Source: Nocardia panacis | GTDB lineage: Bacteria; Actinomycetota; Actinomycetes; Mycobacteriales; Mycobacteriaceae | Length of the DNA stretch: 64,000 bases | Assembly: GCF_003598715.1 (NCBI RefSeq) | Contig: NZ_QZFU01000006.1 | Coordinates: 278,737-342,736, forward strand | Direction: 5' to 3' | In this document: piece by piece, positions 52,770 to 60,549 of the stretch | Layout: each line of letters opens with the position of its first letter | How positions within the stretch are numbered: position 1 is the stretch's first letter | Program-made: the position numbers and the translations under genes | Notes under the pieces: generated by a model | What the model was told of the DNA's origin: nothing | The model's input: only the letters and a program-made list of their open reading frames with translations | Databases searched by the model: none

Positions 52770-52820
52770 CCTACTGAACAACGGTCAATACTGTTGAGCA
52801 CTGTTCAACAAGACTGTTGA
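52770..52820. promoter_or_regulatory. TetR operator region (TGTTGA/TCAACA repeats)
   Basis: The inverted repeat TGTTGAgcactgtTCAACA spans 52792-52810. Further half-sites of the same type flank it: tgaacaa near 52775 and tgttgac near 52815. These lie between the divergent TetR and FMO genes and are the best candidate operator. Confidence 0.75.
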
Positions 52821-52852
52821 CTAGTGCTTAATAGCGCCGTACCCTCAATTAC

Positions 52853-54388
52853 ATGAGTCGCAGGGTTACAGACAATGCTGTCGGCAACCGCCCGACCCGG
52901 CATGCCAAGACGATCATCATCGGCAGCGGATTCGCGGGCCTGGGGCTGGCCATCAGGCTGAGCCAACAGGGCCGAACCGATTACCTCGTGCTGGAGCGCG
53001 GCAGCGATGTCGGCGGCACCTGGCGCGACAATACCTATCCGGGCGCGGCCTGCGATGTTCCCTCGCAGCTGTACTCCTACTCGTTCGCGCTGAACCCGAA
53101 TTGGTCGCGCTCGTTCTCCAAGCAGGGCGAGATCCAGAGCTACATCCAGGGTGTGGCCAAGCGCCACCGGGTGCTGGACAAGCACATCTTCGACTGCGAT
53201 GTCACCGCCGCCCGCTGGAACGCCGAAGCCGCCGTGTGGGAGATCGAATCCACCAAGGGCGATTTCACCGCCGATACCGTGGTCTCCGCAGTCGGCGCGC
53301 TCTGCGAGCCGATGCTCCCGGATATCAAGGGCATCAACGGATTCGAAGGCGAGATCTTCCATTCCGCCCGCTGGAATCACGACGCCGAACTGACCGGCAA
53401 GCGGGTCGCGGTGATCGGCACGGGCGCTTCGGCCATCCAGATCGTGCCGTCGATCGCCCCACAGGTCGCCCACCTGGACGTCTATCAGCGCACCGCGCCG
53501 TGGCTGCTGCCCCGCACGGACCGCCCCTACCTGCTGCCGGAACGGCTCGCCTTCCGCTATCTTCCCGGCGTACAGCGACTTTCCCGCGCGGCCATCTACG
53601 CGGCCCGCGAGACCCAGGTGGTGGGTCTGGCCAAATTCCCGCCGCTGATGCGCGCGTTCGAGGCCATCGCCAAGGCCAAGTTGCGCGCCGAGATCCGCGA
53701 TCCGGAGCTGCGCGCGAAAGTTACCCCCGATTTCCGCATCGGCTGCAAGCGCATGCTGATCTCCAACAACTACTATCCGGCGCTGAGCCGCCCGAATGTG
53801 GACGTGGTCACCGACGGTATCCGGGAGGTGCGCGCGAATTCGATCGTCACCGCCGACGGCACCGAACGCGAGATCGACGCCCTCATCGTGGCCACCGGCT
53901 TCCACGTCACCGATTCGCCCACCTACAACACCATCACCGGGGCGGACGGTCGCACCCTTGCCGAGGTGTTCGACGAGATCGGTCAGCAGGGCTACAAGGG
54001 TTCGGCGATCAACAACTTCCCGAATATGTTCTTCCTGCTCGGCCCGAATGTCGGCCTGGGCCACACCTCGATGGTGTACATGATCGAATCGCAGATCAAC
54101 TACATCGCCGACGCGCTCGACACCGTGGACCGCATGGGTCTGCGCACCGTGGAGGTGCGCCGCGAGGTGCAGGACGCCTACAACCGGGGGTTGCAGGCCA
54201 AGATGGCGCCGAGCGTCTGGATGACGGGCGGCTGCTCGAGCTGGTATCTCGACAAGCACGGCAACAACACCACGCTGTGGCCGGACTTCACCTTCGAATT
54301 CCGTAGGCTGACCAAGAAATTCGACGTTGCCGCATACCGGACCACGACGCGCGGCGCGTCCCGTTCCGAGCTGAAAGTGGTGGGCTGA
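52853..54388 (+). CDS. flavin-dependent monooxygenase (FMO/Baeyer-Villiger type, MymA-like)
   Basis: 511 residues. FAD-binding GSGFAGLG near 24-31, then VLERGSDVGGTWRDNTYPGAACDVPSQLYSY-type wording near 46-78, and NADPH-binding GTGASAIQ near 190. FEGEIFHSARWN matches the FxGxxxHxxxW Baeyer-Villiger fingerprint except for its last residue (Asn for Pro/Asp). It heads a three-gene set with an SDR and an esterase, like mycobacterial mymA-sadH-lipR. The role is probably oxidation of a lipid or ketone at the cell envelope. Confidence 0.92.
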   Translation: MSRRVTDNAVGNRPTRHAKTIIIGSGFAGLGLAIRLSQQGRTDYLVLERGSDVGGTWRDNTYPGAACDVPSQLYSYSFALNPNWSRSFSKQGEIQSYIQGVAKRHRVLDKHIFDCDVTAARWNAEAAVWEIESTKGDFTADTVVSAVGALCEPMLPDIKGINGFEGEIFHSARWNHDAELTGKRVAVIGTGASAIQIVPSIAPQVAHLDVYQRTAPWLLPRTDRPYLLPERLAFRYLPGVQRLSRAAIYAARETQVVGLAKFPPLMRAFEAIAKAKLRAEIRDPELRAKVTPDFRIGCKRMLISNNYYPALSRPNVDVVTDGIREVRANSIVTADGTEREIDALIVATGFHVTDSPTYNTITGADGRTLAEVFDEIGQQGYKGSAINNFPNMFFLLGPNVGLGHTSMVYMIESQINYIADALDTVDRMGLRTVEVRREVQDAYNRGLQAKMAPSVWMTGGCSSWYLDKHGNNTTLWPDFTFEFRRLTKKFDVAAYRTTTRGASRSELKVVG

Positions 54389-55215
54389 TGGGCAACGAGT
54401 ATTTCACGGGCAAGGTCTGTGTGATCACCGGCGCGGGCTCGGGTATCGGCCGGGCACTGGCCGAGAATCTGGCCCGCCGGGGCGCCAAGCTGGCGCTGTC
54501 GGATATCGACACCGAGGGTTTGGCCGAGACGGTGGCGCGCTGCGAGCAGTTCGGCGCCGAGGTGCGATCCGACCGGCTGAATGTGGCCGAGCGCGAGGCG
54601 GTCCTGCTCTACGCCGATGAGGTGCACAAGCATTTCGGCGTGGTGCACCAGGTCTACAACAACGCGGGGATCGGCTACCACGGCGATGTGATCCGCTCGG
54701 AGTTCAAGGACATCGAGCGGATCATGGATGTCGATTTCTGGGGTGTGGTCAATGGCACCAAGGCATTCCTGCCGTATCTGATCGAATCCGGCGCCGGTCA
54801 TGTGGTGAATGTGTCGAGCCTGTTCGGTCTGATCGCGATTCCGGGCCAAAGCGCCTACAACTCGGCCAAATTCGCGGTGCGCGGGTTCACCGAGTCGCTG
54901 CGCGAGGAGATGCTGATCGGCAAGGAGCCGGTCAAGGTGACGTGTGTGCATCCGGGCGGGATCAAGACGGCCGTGGCGCGCAATGCCACCTACGCCGCGG
55001 GCATCAATGGCAAGAGCGCGGCCGCGCAGTTCGACAAGTATCTCGCCATTCACACCCCGGAGATGGCCGCGCAGACAATCACCGAGGGTGTGCGCAAGGG
55101 GCACGGGCGGGTGCTGATCGGTTGGGAGGCCAAGCTACTCGACGCCCTGGTGCGGGTCACCGGGTCCGGCTATCAGCGGCTGGTCGCGTTCACTTCCCGG
55201 CGCGTACTACCGTGA
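54388..55215 (+). CDS. short-chain dehydrogenase/reductase (SadH-like)
   Basis: 275 residues. The Rossmann motif is TGAGSGIGRA (about 13-22), with NNAGIG near 90, catalytic Ser in VNVSSLFG near 140 and YNSAK near 155. Its ATG overlaps the FMO stop (TGATG), so the two are coupled. The C-terminal region resembles mycobacterial SadH. It probably oxidises or reduces the FMO product or substrate. Confidence 0.92.
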   Translation: MGNEYFTGKVCVITGAGSGIGRALAENLARRGAKLALSDIDTEGLAETVARCEQFGAEVRSDRLNVAEREAVLLYADEVHKHFGVVHQVYNNAGIGYHGDVIRSEFKDIERIMDVDFWGVVNGTKAFLPYLIESGAGHVVNVSSLFGLIAIPGQSAYNSAKFAVRGFTESLREEMLIGKEPVKVTCVHPGGIKTAVARNATYAAGINGKSAAAQFDKYLAIHTPEMAAQTITEGVRKGHGRVLIGWEAKLLDALVRVTGSGYQRLVAFTSRRVLP

Positions 55216-55230
55216 GCCGGCGGTAATCCC

Positions 55231-56136
55231 ATGCGCGACATCGCACTTCCGCTGCCGGTCGCCAGGGCGGTGCTCGGTCCCCTCTACCGGGTGGCGCTCG
55301 ACAGCAGGCTGCCGTGGCGGGTCCAGCGCCTGCTGTTGGATCTGAGTTCGCGGGGGCAACTGCTGCCCGGCGGCGTCGACATCCGGCCGATCACCTTGGG
55401 TGGCAGGCCCGCCGAGCGGAGCGCCACCGGGTCGACCGAACCGGACGCGGCGGTGCTTTACCTGCACGGCGGCGGCTACGCCGTCGGTTCGCCGGCGACC
55501 CATCGTTCGCTGACCGCACGTCTGGCCCGCGACACCGGGTATGCGGTCTACTCGCTCGACTATCGGTTGGCCCCGGAGCATCCGTTCCCGGCGGCGCTCG
55601 ACGACGCCGAGGCCGCCTTCCTGGCGTTGGTCGCACAGGGGTACGCGCCGGAACGCATTGCCGTCTGTGGTGATTCGGCGGGCGGCGGTCTGTCGCTCGC
55701 GGTGGCGCAGCGGCTCGCGGCCCGGCACGGGCACACCCCGGCCGCGCTCGGCCTGATCGCGCCGTGGACCGATCCGAATGAGATTCCCGCGCGGGAGCGG
55801 GATCTGGTGGTCAACAAGCCGTGGTCGCGCGCCTGCGCCGCCGCGTATCTCGGCGAGAACCCTTCGGATATCGAGGGATACGCGCCGCTGCGCGGCGAGA
55901 TGGTGGGCCTGCCATCGACATATGTCCAGGTCGATGTGAGCGAACTGCTGCACAAGCAGTGCGTCGAACTGGTGGAGACGCTGCGGGCGGCCGCGGTGCC
56001 CGTGCGTTTCACCGAGAGCCGCGGACTGTGGCACGTATCCCAACTGCAGGCCGCGCTGGTTCCGGAGGCCGCGGCGGCACTGGCTGAATTGTCCGAGTTC
56101 CTGCGCGATGCGCTCCGGCCCGTCGGCACTCGATAA
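55231..56136 (+). CDS. alpha/beta hydrolase, hormone-sensitive-lipase family (LipR-like)
   Basis: 301 residues. The oxyanion motif is HGGGYAVGSPATHR (about 80-93), YRLAPEHPFPAALDDA lies near 110, and the nucleophile elbow is GDSAGGG near 150. The catalytic Asp and His are expected near the DVSELL and GLWHVS segments at about 240 and 270. An esterase or acetylhydrolase following FMO and SDR genes matches the mymA-operon pattern, in which an ester formed by Baeyer-Villiger oxidation would be hydrolysed. Confidence 0.92.
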   Translation: MRDIALPLPVARAVLGPLYRVALDSRLPWRVQRLLLDLSSRGQLLPGGVDIRPITLGGRPAERSATGSTEPDAAVLYLHGGGYAVGSPATHRSLTARLARDTGYAVYSLDYRLAPEHPFPAALDDAEAAFLALVAQGYAPERIAVCGDSAGGGLSLAVAQRLAARHGHTPAALGLIAPWTDPNEIPARERDLVVNKPWSRACAAAYLGENPSDIEGYAPLRGEMVGLPSTYVQVDVSELLHKQCVELVETLRAAAVPVRFTESRGLWHVSQLQAALVPEAAAALAELSEFLRDALRPVGTR

Positions 56137-56217
56137 CAGGTGGTCCGGGCGGGCACCCCGGTCATAGGTGTCGTAGATTACTTGCGGGTAAACCAAACGT
56201 GGAAGGGCACCGCACCG

Positions 56218-58008
56218 ATGCGAGAGTTCGAAGTTCCGGCTTCCTACACCATCCCCGAAGACGCCAACATGTCCGATGGTGCCTTCCGGCATGCCGAGCA
56301 GACCCCCGGTCTGGTCGTGTTCAATACGCCGGATGGCAAGGGCGGCTGGAACGACATCACCGCGACGGAGTTCGCGGCGACGGTCACCGGCGTGGCGAAG
56401 GGCTTGATCGCGGCCGGGATCGAACTCGGCGACCGAGTGGCCATCCTGGCCCCGACCCGCTACGAGTGGGTCGTGCTCGACTTCGCCATCTGGGCGGCGG
56501 GCGGCTGCACCGTCGCCATCTACGACAGTTCCTCGGCCGAGCAGGCCAAGTGGATCCTGCAGGATTCGGCCACCAAGCTGCTGATCGTCGAGAACGACAA
56601 GCATCGGGCCACCATCGGCGAGATCGAGGCGGATCTGCCCGCCCTGCGCGAGACCCTGCTGCTGGAGAAGGGCGCGATCGAGGAGCTCACCGCGCGCGGC
56701 GCGGACCTCGGCGACCAGGTGGTGCACGAGCGCCGCGCCCAGGTCAAGGCGGCCTCTCCCGCCACCCTCATCTACACCTCGGGCACCACGGGCCGCCCCA
56801 AGGGCGTCATGCTCAGCCACGCGAACCTGTACGGGGAATCGGCCGCGGACCGAGCGGCCATGAGCGAATTCCTGCGACCGGGCAACAGGTCGCTGCTGTT
56901 CCTGCCGCTGGCGCACGTCTTCGCCCGCGCGGTCGCACTCGCCGCCTTCGACGCCGGTGTCACCGTGGCGCACACCTCCGACTGGTCCACGCTGGTCGAG
57001 CAATTCGGCGCCTACAAGCCGGACTTCATCCTCTCGGTGCCCCGCGTCTTCGAGAAGGTCTTCAACGCGGCCAAGCAGAAGGCGCACGACGGCGGCAAGG
57101 GCGCCATCTTCGATCTGGCCGCCGATACCGCCGTCGCCTACAGCACGGCGTTGCAGTCCGGCGGTCCCGGCCTGGTGCTCAAGCTCAAGCACGCGGTCTT
57201 CGACAAGCTGGTCTACGGCAAGTTGCGCGAGGCGCTCGGCGGGCGCTGCGACTCGGCCGTCTCCGGCGGCGGGCCGCTCGGCGCGCGCCTTGGCCACTTC
57301 TTCCGCGGCGTCGGCGTCACCATCTACGAGGGTTACGGCCTGACCGAGAGCACGGCCGCCGTCTCGGTGAACACTCCGCGCCACATCAAGGTCGGCACCG
57401 TCGGCAGGCCGCTGCCCGGCCACGGCGCCAAGATCGCCGAGGACGGTGAACTGCTGCTGCGCGGCCCGGTGATCTTCAACGGCTACTGGGGCAATGCCGA
57501 GGCCAGCGAGGACGCCTTCGCCGACGGCTGGTTCAAAACCGGCGACCTCGGCGCGCTCGACGACGAGGGTTTCATCACCATCACCGGCCGCAAGAAGGAG
57601 ATCATCGTCACGGCGGGCGGCAAGAATGTCTCCCCCGGCATGCTCGAGGACGATCTGCGGGCCACCGCGCTGATCAGCCAGGCCATGGTGGTCGGTGACG
57701 GGCAGCCGTTCATCGCCGCGCTCATCACCTTGGATCCGGAGGCGCTGCCCAGTTGGAAGGAGCGCAACAACCTGCCCGCCGACACCCCGATCGAGCAGGT
57801 CATCGAGAATCCGGCGCTGGTCGCGGAGATCAATGCGGCGGTGGCCGAGGCCAATAAGAAGGTCTCGCACGCCGAGGCGATCAAGAAGATCCGCATCCTG
57901 CCGATGGACTGGACCCAGGAGACGGGCGAGTTGACGCCGAAGATGTCGCTGCGGCGGGCGGTGGTCATGAAGAAGTACGCGGCCGACGTCGACGCGATCT
58001 ACAACTAG
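56218..58008 (+). CDS. long-chain acyl-CoA synthetase (FadD15-like)
   Basis: 596 residues from ATG 56218 behind GGAAGGG. The complete ANL set is present: YTSGTTGRPKGVMLSHANL near 178, GYGLTESTA near 372, TGDLGALDDEGFITITGRKKEIIVTAGGKNVSP near 440-470, and a catalytic C-terminal Lys in TPKMSLRR. Its length and the AEANKKVSHAEAIKK helix fit the long-chain FadD15/ACSL type. An 81-bp gap after the esterase gene may hold its own promoter. It could activate fatty acids made or released by the upstream enzymes. Confidence 0.94.
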   Translation: MREFEVPASYTIPEDANMSDGAFRHAEQTPGLVVFNTPDGKGGWNDITATEFAATVTGVAKGLIAAGIELGDRVAILAPTRYEWVVLDFAIWAAGGCTVAIYDSSSAEQAKWILQDSATKLLIVENDKHRATIGEIEADLPALRETLLLEKGAIEELTARGADLGDQVVHERRAQVKAASPATLIYTSGTTGRPKGVMLSHANLYGESAADRAAMSEFLRPGNRSLLFLPLAHVFARAVALAAFDAGVTVAHTSDWSTLVEQFGAYKPDFILSVPRVFEKVFNAAKQKAHDGGKGAIFDLAADTAVAYSTALQSGGPGLVLKLKHAVFDKLVYGKLREALGGRCDSAVSGGGPLGARLGHFFRGVGVTIYEGYGLTESTAAVSVNTPRHIKVGTVGRPLPGHGAKIAEDGELLLRGPVIFNGYWGNAEASEDAFADGWFKTGDLGALDDEGFITITGRKKEIIVTAGGKNVSPGMLEDDLRATALISQAMVVGDGQPFIAALITLDPEALPSWKERNNLPADTPIEQVIENPALVAEINAAVAEANKKVSHAEAIKKIRILPMDWTQETGELTPKMSLRRAVVMKKYAADVDAIYN

Positions 58009-58018
58009 GCCCTTGTCG

Positions 58019-58043
58019 CGAAAGGCCTGCTTCGGGCCTTTCG
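58019..58043. terminator. terminator hairpin after the acyl-CoA synthetase
   Basis: A 9-bp stem cgaaaggcc (58019-58027)/ggcctttcg (58035-58043) with a 7-nt loop, followed by gcgtttc. It lies between the convergent FadD and IclR genes. Confidence 0.8.
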
Positions 58044-58048
58044 GCGTT

Positions 58049-58789
58049 TCAGGCGGGTGCGGGCCAGCGGGTGGCACCGAGTTCGCGGGAGATGGTGCGG
58101 GCGGTGGTGCGCACGGCCGCCACCGCGGTATCGGGTGCGGGCCATTCGGCGGTGGGCACCACGATGCCGACCGCGCCGACGACCGCGCCGGTGCGGTCGA
58201 AGATCGCGCCCGCCAGGCCGGATTCGCCGAGCACCGCCTCGTCGCGCTCCGCGGCGAGGCCGGATTCCCGCACGTCCGCCAGGTGCTGTGCGAGCGCGGC
58301 CGGATCGGTGATGGTCTCCCCCGTCATGCTGCGCAGCGGTCCGTCCGGCGCGGGCGGCAGGAAGGCCAGCACCGCTTTGCCCAAAGCGCTCGCGTGTGCC
58401 GGGATCTCGATGCCCACCTCGGGCATCTGTCGGCTCCCGTCCTGGCGCGGTTCGTGATGGATGATGACGATATCCGCGCCGAACAGCACGCCGACCCGGA
58501 CCGCGAATCCGGTCTGTCGGGCCAGTTCGTGCGCCCAGGTGAGTGCGCGGGAGCGCAGGTCGAGGGTGTCGAGGTAGACATTGCCGAGGCGCAGCACCGC
58601 CGGACCGAGTTGATAGCGCCCGCCGCCGTGTTCCTGGACGACCACGCCGTGCGCGGCCAAGGTGCGCACGATGCCGTGCACGGTCGTGGCGGCCAGCCCG
58701 AGTTCGGCCGCCAATTCCGACAGTGTCATCCGCCGCGCGCCCTGCAGCGCGAACAGGATCCGGACGGCCCGATCCACCGACTGGATCAC
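58049..58789 (-). CDS. IclR-family transcriptional regulator of the dha operon
   Basis: 246 residues from GTG 58789 (VIQSVDRAVRIL, the family N-terminus) with AGGAG 5 nt upstream. The winged HTH is TLSELAAELGLAATTVHGIVRTLAAHGVV (about 24-52). The IclR effector domain includes SALGKAVLAFLPP near 130 and GAIFDRTGAVVGAVGIV near 200. It is divergent from dhaK over a region with ATTCGA/TCGAAT repeats. It probably responds to dihydroxyacetone, glycerol or a phosphate of these. Confidence 0.92.
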   Translation of the reverse strand: MIQSVDRAVRILFALQGARRMTLSELAAELGLAATTVHGIVRTLAAHGVVVQEHGGGRYQLGPAVLRLGNVYLDTLDLRSRALTWAHELARQTGFAVRVGVLFGADIVIIHHEPRQDGSRQMPEVGIEIPAHASALGKAVLAFLPPAPDGPLRSMTGETITDPAALAQHLADVRESGLAAERDEAVLGESGLAGAIFDRTGAVVGAVGIVVPTAEWPAPDTAVAAVRTTARTISRELGATRWPAPA

Positions 58790-58849
58790 CAGATCTCCTC
58801 TCCCAGGGGTCTTGTGACCCAAGAAACACCAACGTATCCTACGGAGATC

Positions 58850-58875
58850 ATTCGACATTATCGAATAGCATTCGA
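58850..58875. promoter_or_regulatory. IclR operator candidate upstream of dhaK
   Basis: The inverted repeat ATTCGACATTATCGAAT occupies 58850-58866, and a third ATTCGA half-site lies at 58870-58875, exactly 20 bp from the first, on the same helix face. It sits between the IclR gene and dhaK in an A+T-rich patch. Confidence 0.75.
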
Positions 58876-58933
58876 CATATCCCGTCAGACCACGGTGTAG
58901 ACCACGGCAACGAGAGCCGTCAGGAGACCCGCA

Positions 58934-59935
58934 ATGAAGAAGTTGATCAACGATCCCGCCGATGTGATCGGGGATGCGCTGGCCGGTATGGCGGCCGCGC
59001 ACCCGCAATTGCGGATCGACCAGGACAATCGCCTCATCCTGCGCGCCGAGGCGCCGGTGCCCGGCAAGGTCGGACTGGTCTCCGGCGGCGGTTCCGGACA
59101 CGAACCGCTGCACGGCGGCTTCGTCGGACTCGGCATGCTCGACGCCGCCTGCGCGGGCGAGGTCTTCACCTCGCCGGTGCCGGACCAGATCCTGGCCGCC
59201 ACCGCCGCCGTCGATTCCGGCGCGGGTGTGCTGCACATCGTCAAGAACTACACCGGCGACGTGATGAACTTCGAGATGGCCGCCGAACTGGCCGCCGCCG
59301 AATCCGGCGGCGAGGTGATCGCGGTGGTCGTCGACGACGATGTCGCCGTCCAGGACAGCCTGTACACGGCGGGACGCCGCGGCGTCGGCGCGACGGTGGT
59401 GCTGGAGAAGATCGCGGGCGCCGCCGCCGAACAGGGCAGGCCCCTGGCGGCCGTCGCCGACATCGCGCGCGCCGTCAACGCCGGTTCGCGCAGCATGGGC
59501 ATGGCGCTGACCTCGTGCACCGTGCCCGCCGCGGGCAAGCCGACCTTCACCCTGGCCGAGGACGAGATGGAGATCGGGATCGGCATCCACGGCGAACCGG
59601 GACGCAGGCGGGTTCCGCTGGCTCCCGCGCGGGAGGTGGCGCAGATGCTGGTGGAACCCATCCTCGGCGATCTGCCATTCGCCAAGGGCGACAGAGTGAT
59701 CTGTTTCGTCAACGGAATGGGCGGCACCCCGCTCATCGAGCTGTACGTGATGTACAACGAGGTCGACCGCATCCTGCGCGGACACGGCATCGAGGTGGTC
59801 CGCTCGCTGGTCGGCCCCTACATCACGAGTCTGGAAATGGCAGGCTGTTCGGTGACGCTCACCAAAGTCGACGACGAACTGCTGAATCTGTGGGACGCGC
59901 CGGTACGCACACCGGCCCTGCGCTGGGGAGTGTGA
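58934..59935 (+). CDS. dhaK: dihydroxyacetone kinase subunit DhaK
   Basis: 333 residues. [15 protein letters not shown] near 50-64 binds the substrate carbonyl side, and GIGIHGEPG carries the His (about residue 219) that forms a hemiaminal with dihydroxyacetone, equivalent to E. coli His218. DhaK presents dihydroxyacetone to the ADP-bound DhaL. It is first in a dhaK-dhaL-dhaM operon, 2 bp before dhaL. Confidence 0.96.
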   Translation: MKKLINDPADVIGDALAGMAAAHPQLRIDQDNRLILRAEAPVPGKVGLVSGGGSGHEPLHGGFVGLGMLDAACAGEVFTSPVPDQILAATAAVDSGAGVLHIVKNYTGDVMNFEMAAELAAAESGGEVIAVVVDDDVAVQDSLYTAGRRGVGATVVLEKIAGAAAEQGRPLAAVADIARAVNAGSRSMGMALTSCTVPAAGKPTFTLAEDEMEIGIGIHGEPGRRRVPLAPAREVAQMLVEPILGDLPFAKGDRVICFVNGMGGTPLIELYVMYNEVDRILRGHGIEVVRSLVGPYITSLEMAGCSVTLTKVDDELLNLWDAPVRTPALRWGV

Positions 59936-59937
59936 CC

Positions 59938-60549
59938 ATGACCGAAACTTTCGACGCCGCCGCATGGGTCCGCGGGTACGCCGCCCTCATCGACCGCGAT
60001 GCCGATACCCTCACCGAACTCGACGCCGCCATCGGCGATGCCGACCATGGCGGCAATATGCGCCGGGGCACCGCGGCGGCGGTCGAGGCCCTTGCCGAGA
60101 CCGGCCCGGCCGAGACCCTGAAGCAGACCGGTATGACGCTGATCCGCACCATAGGCGGGGCCAGCGGTCCGCTGTACGGCACCTTCTTCCTGCGTTTCGC
60201 CGCCGCCCTCGGCGAAACCGTGGACGCGGCCGCCTTCGCCAAGGCGTTCCGCGCCGGACTCGACGGGGTCGTGGCCCGCGGCAAGGCCGAGGCGGGCGAC
60301 AAGACCATGTTCGACGCGCTCGCGCCCGCCGCCGATGCCATCGACCAAAGCCTTTCCGCCGGAGGCGGATTCGCCGCGGCACTGGATGCGGCGGTGGTCG
60401 CCGCCGAGGCGGGCCGCGACGGGACCATCCCCATGCAGGCCCGCAAGGGTCGCGCCTCCTACCTCGGCGAACGCAGTGTCGGACACCAGGATCCCGGCGC
60501 GACCAGCGCCGCCCTGCTGGTGCGCGCCGCCCGACAGGCGCTGCGATGA
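59938..60549 (+). CDS. dhaL: dihydroxyacetone kinase ADP-binding subunit DhaL
   Basis: 203 residues from ATG 59938. The Mg-ADP site is DAAIGDADHGGNM (about 28-40), with GGASGPLYGTFF near 75 and RKGRASYLGERSVGHQDPGA at the C-terminus. ADP is a fixed cofactor rephosphorylated by DhaM. Its stop overlaps the dhaM start (ATGA). Confidence 0.96.
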   Translation: MTETFDAAAWVRGYAALIDRDADTLTELDAAIGDADHGGNMRRGTAAAVEALAETGPAETLKQTGMTLIRTIGGASGPLYGTFFLRFAAALGETVDAAAFAKAFRAGLDGVVARGKAEAGDKTMFDALAPAADAIDQSLSAGGGFAAALDAAVVAAEAGRDGTIPMQARKGRASYLGERSVGHQDPGATSAALLVRAARQALR

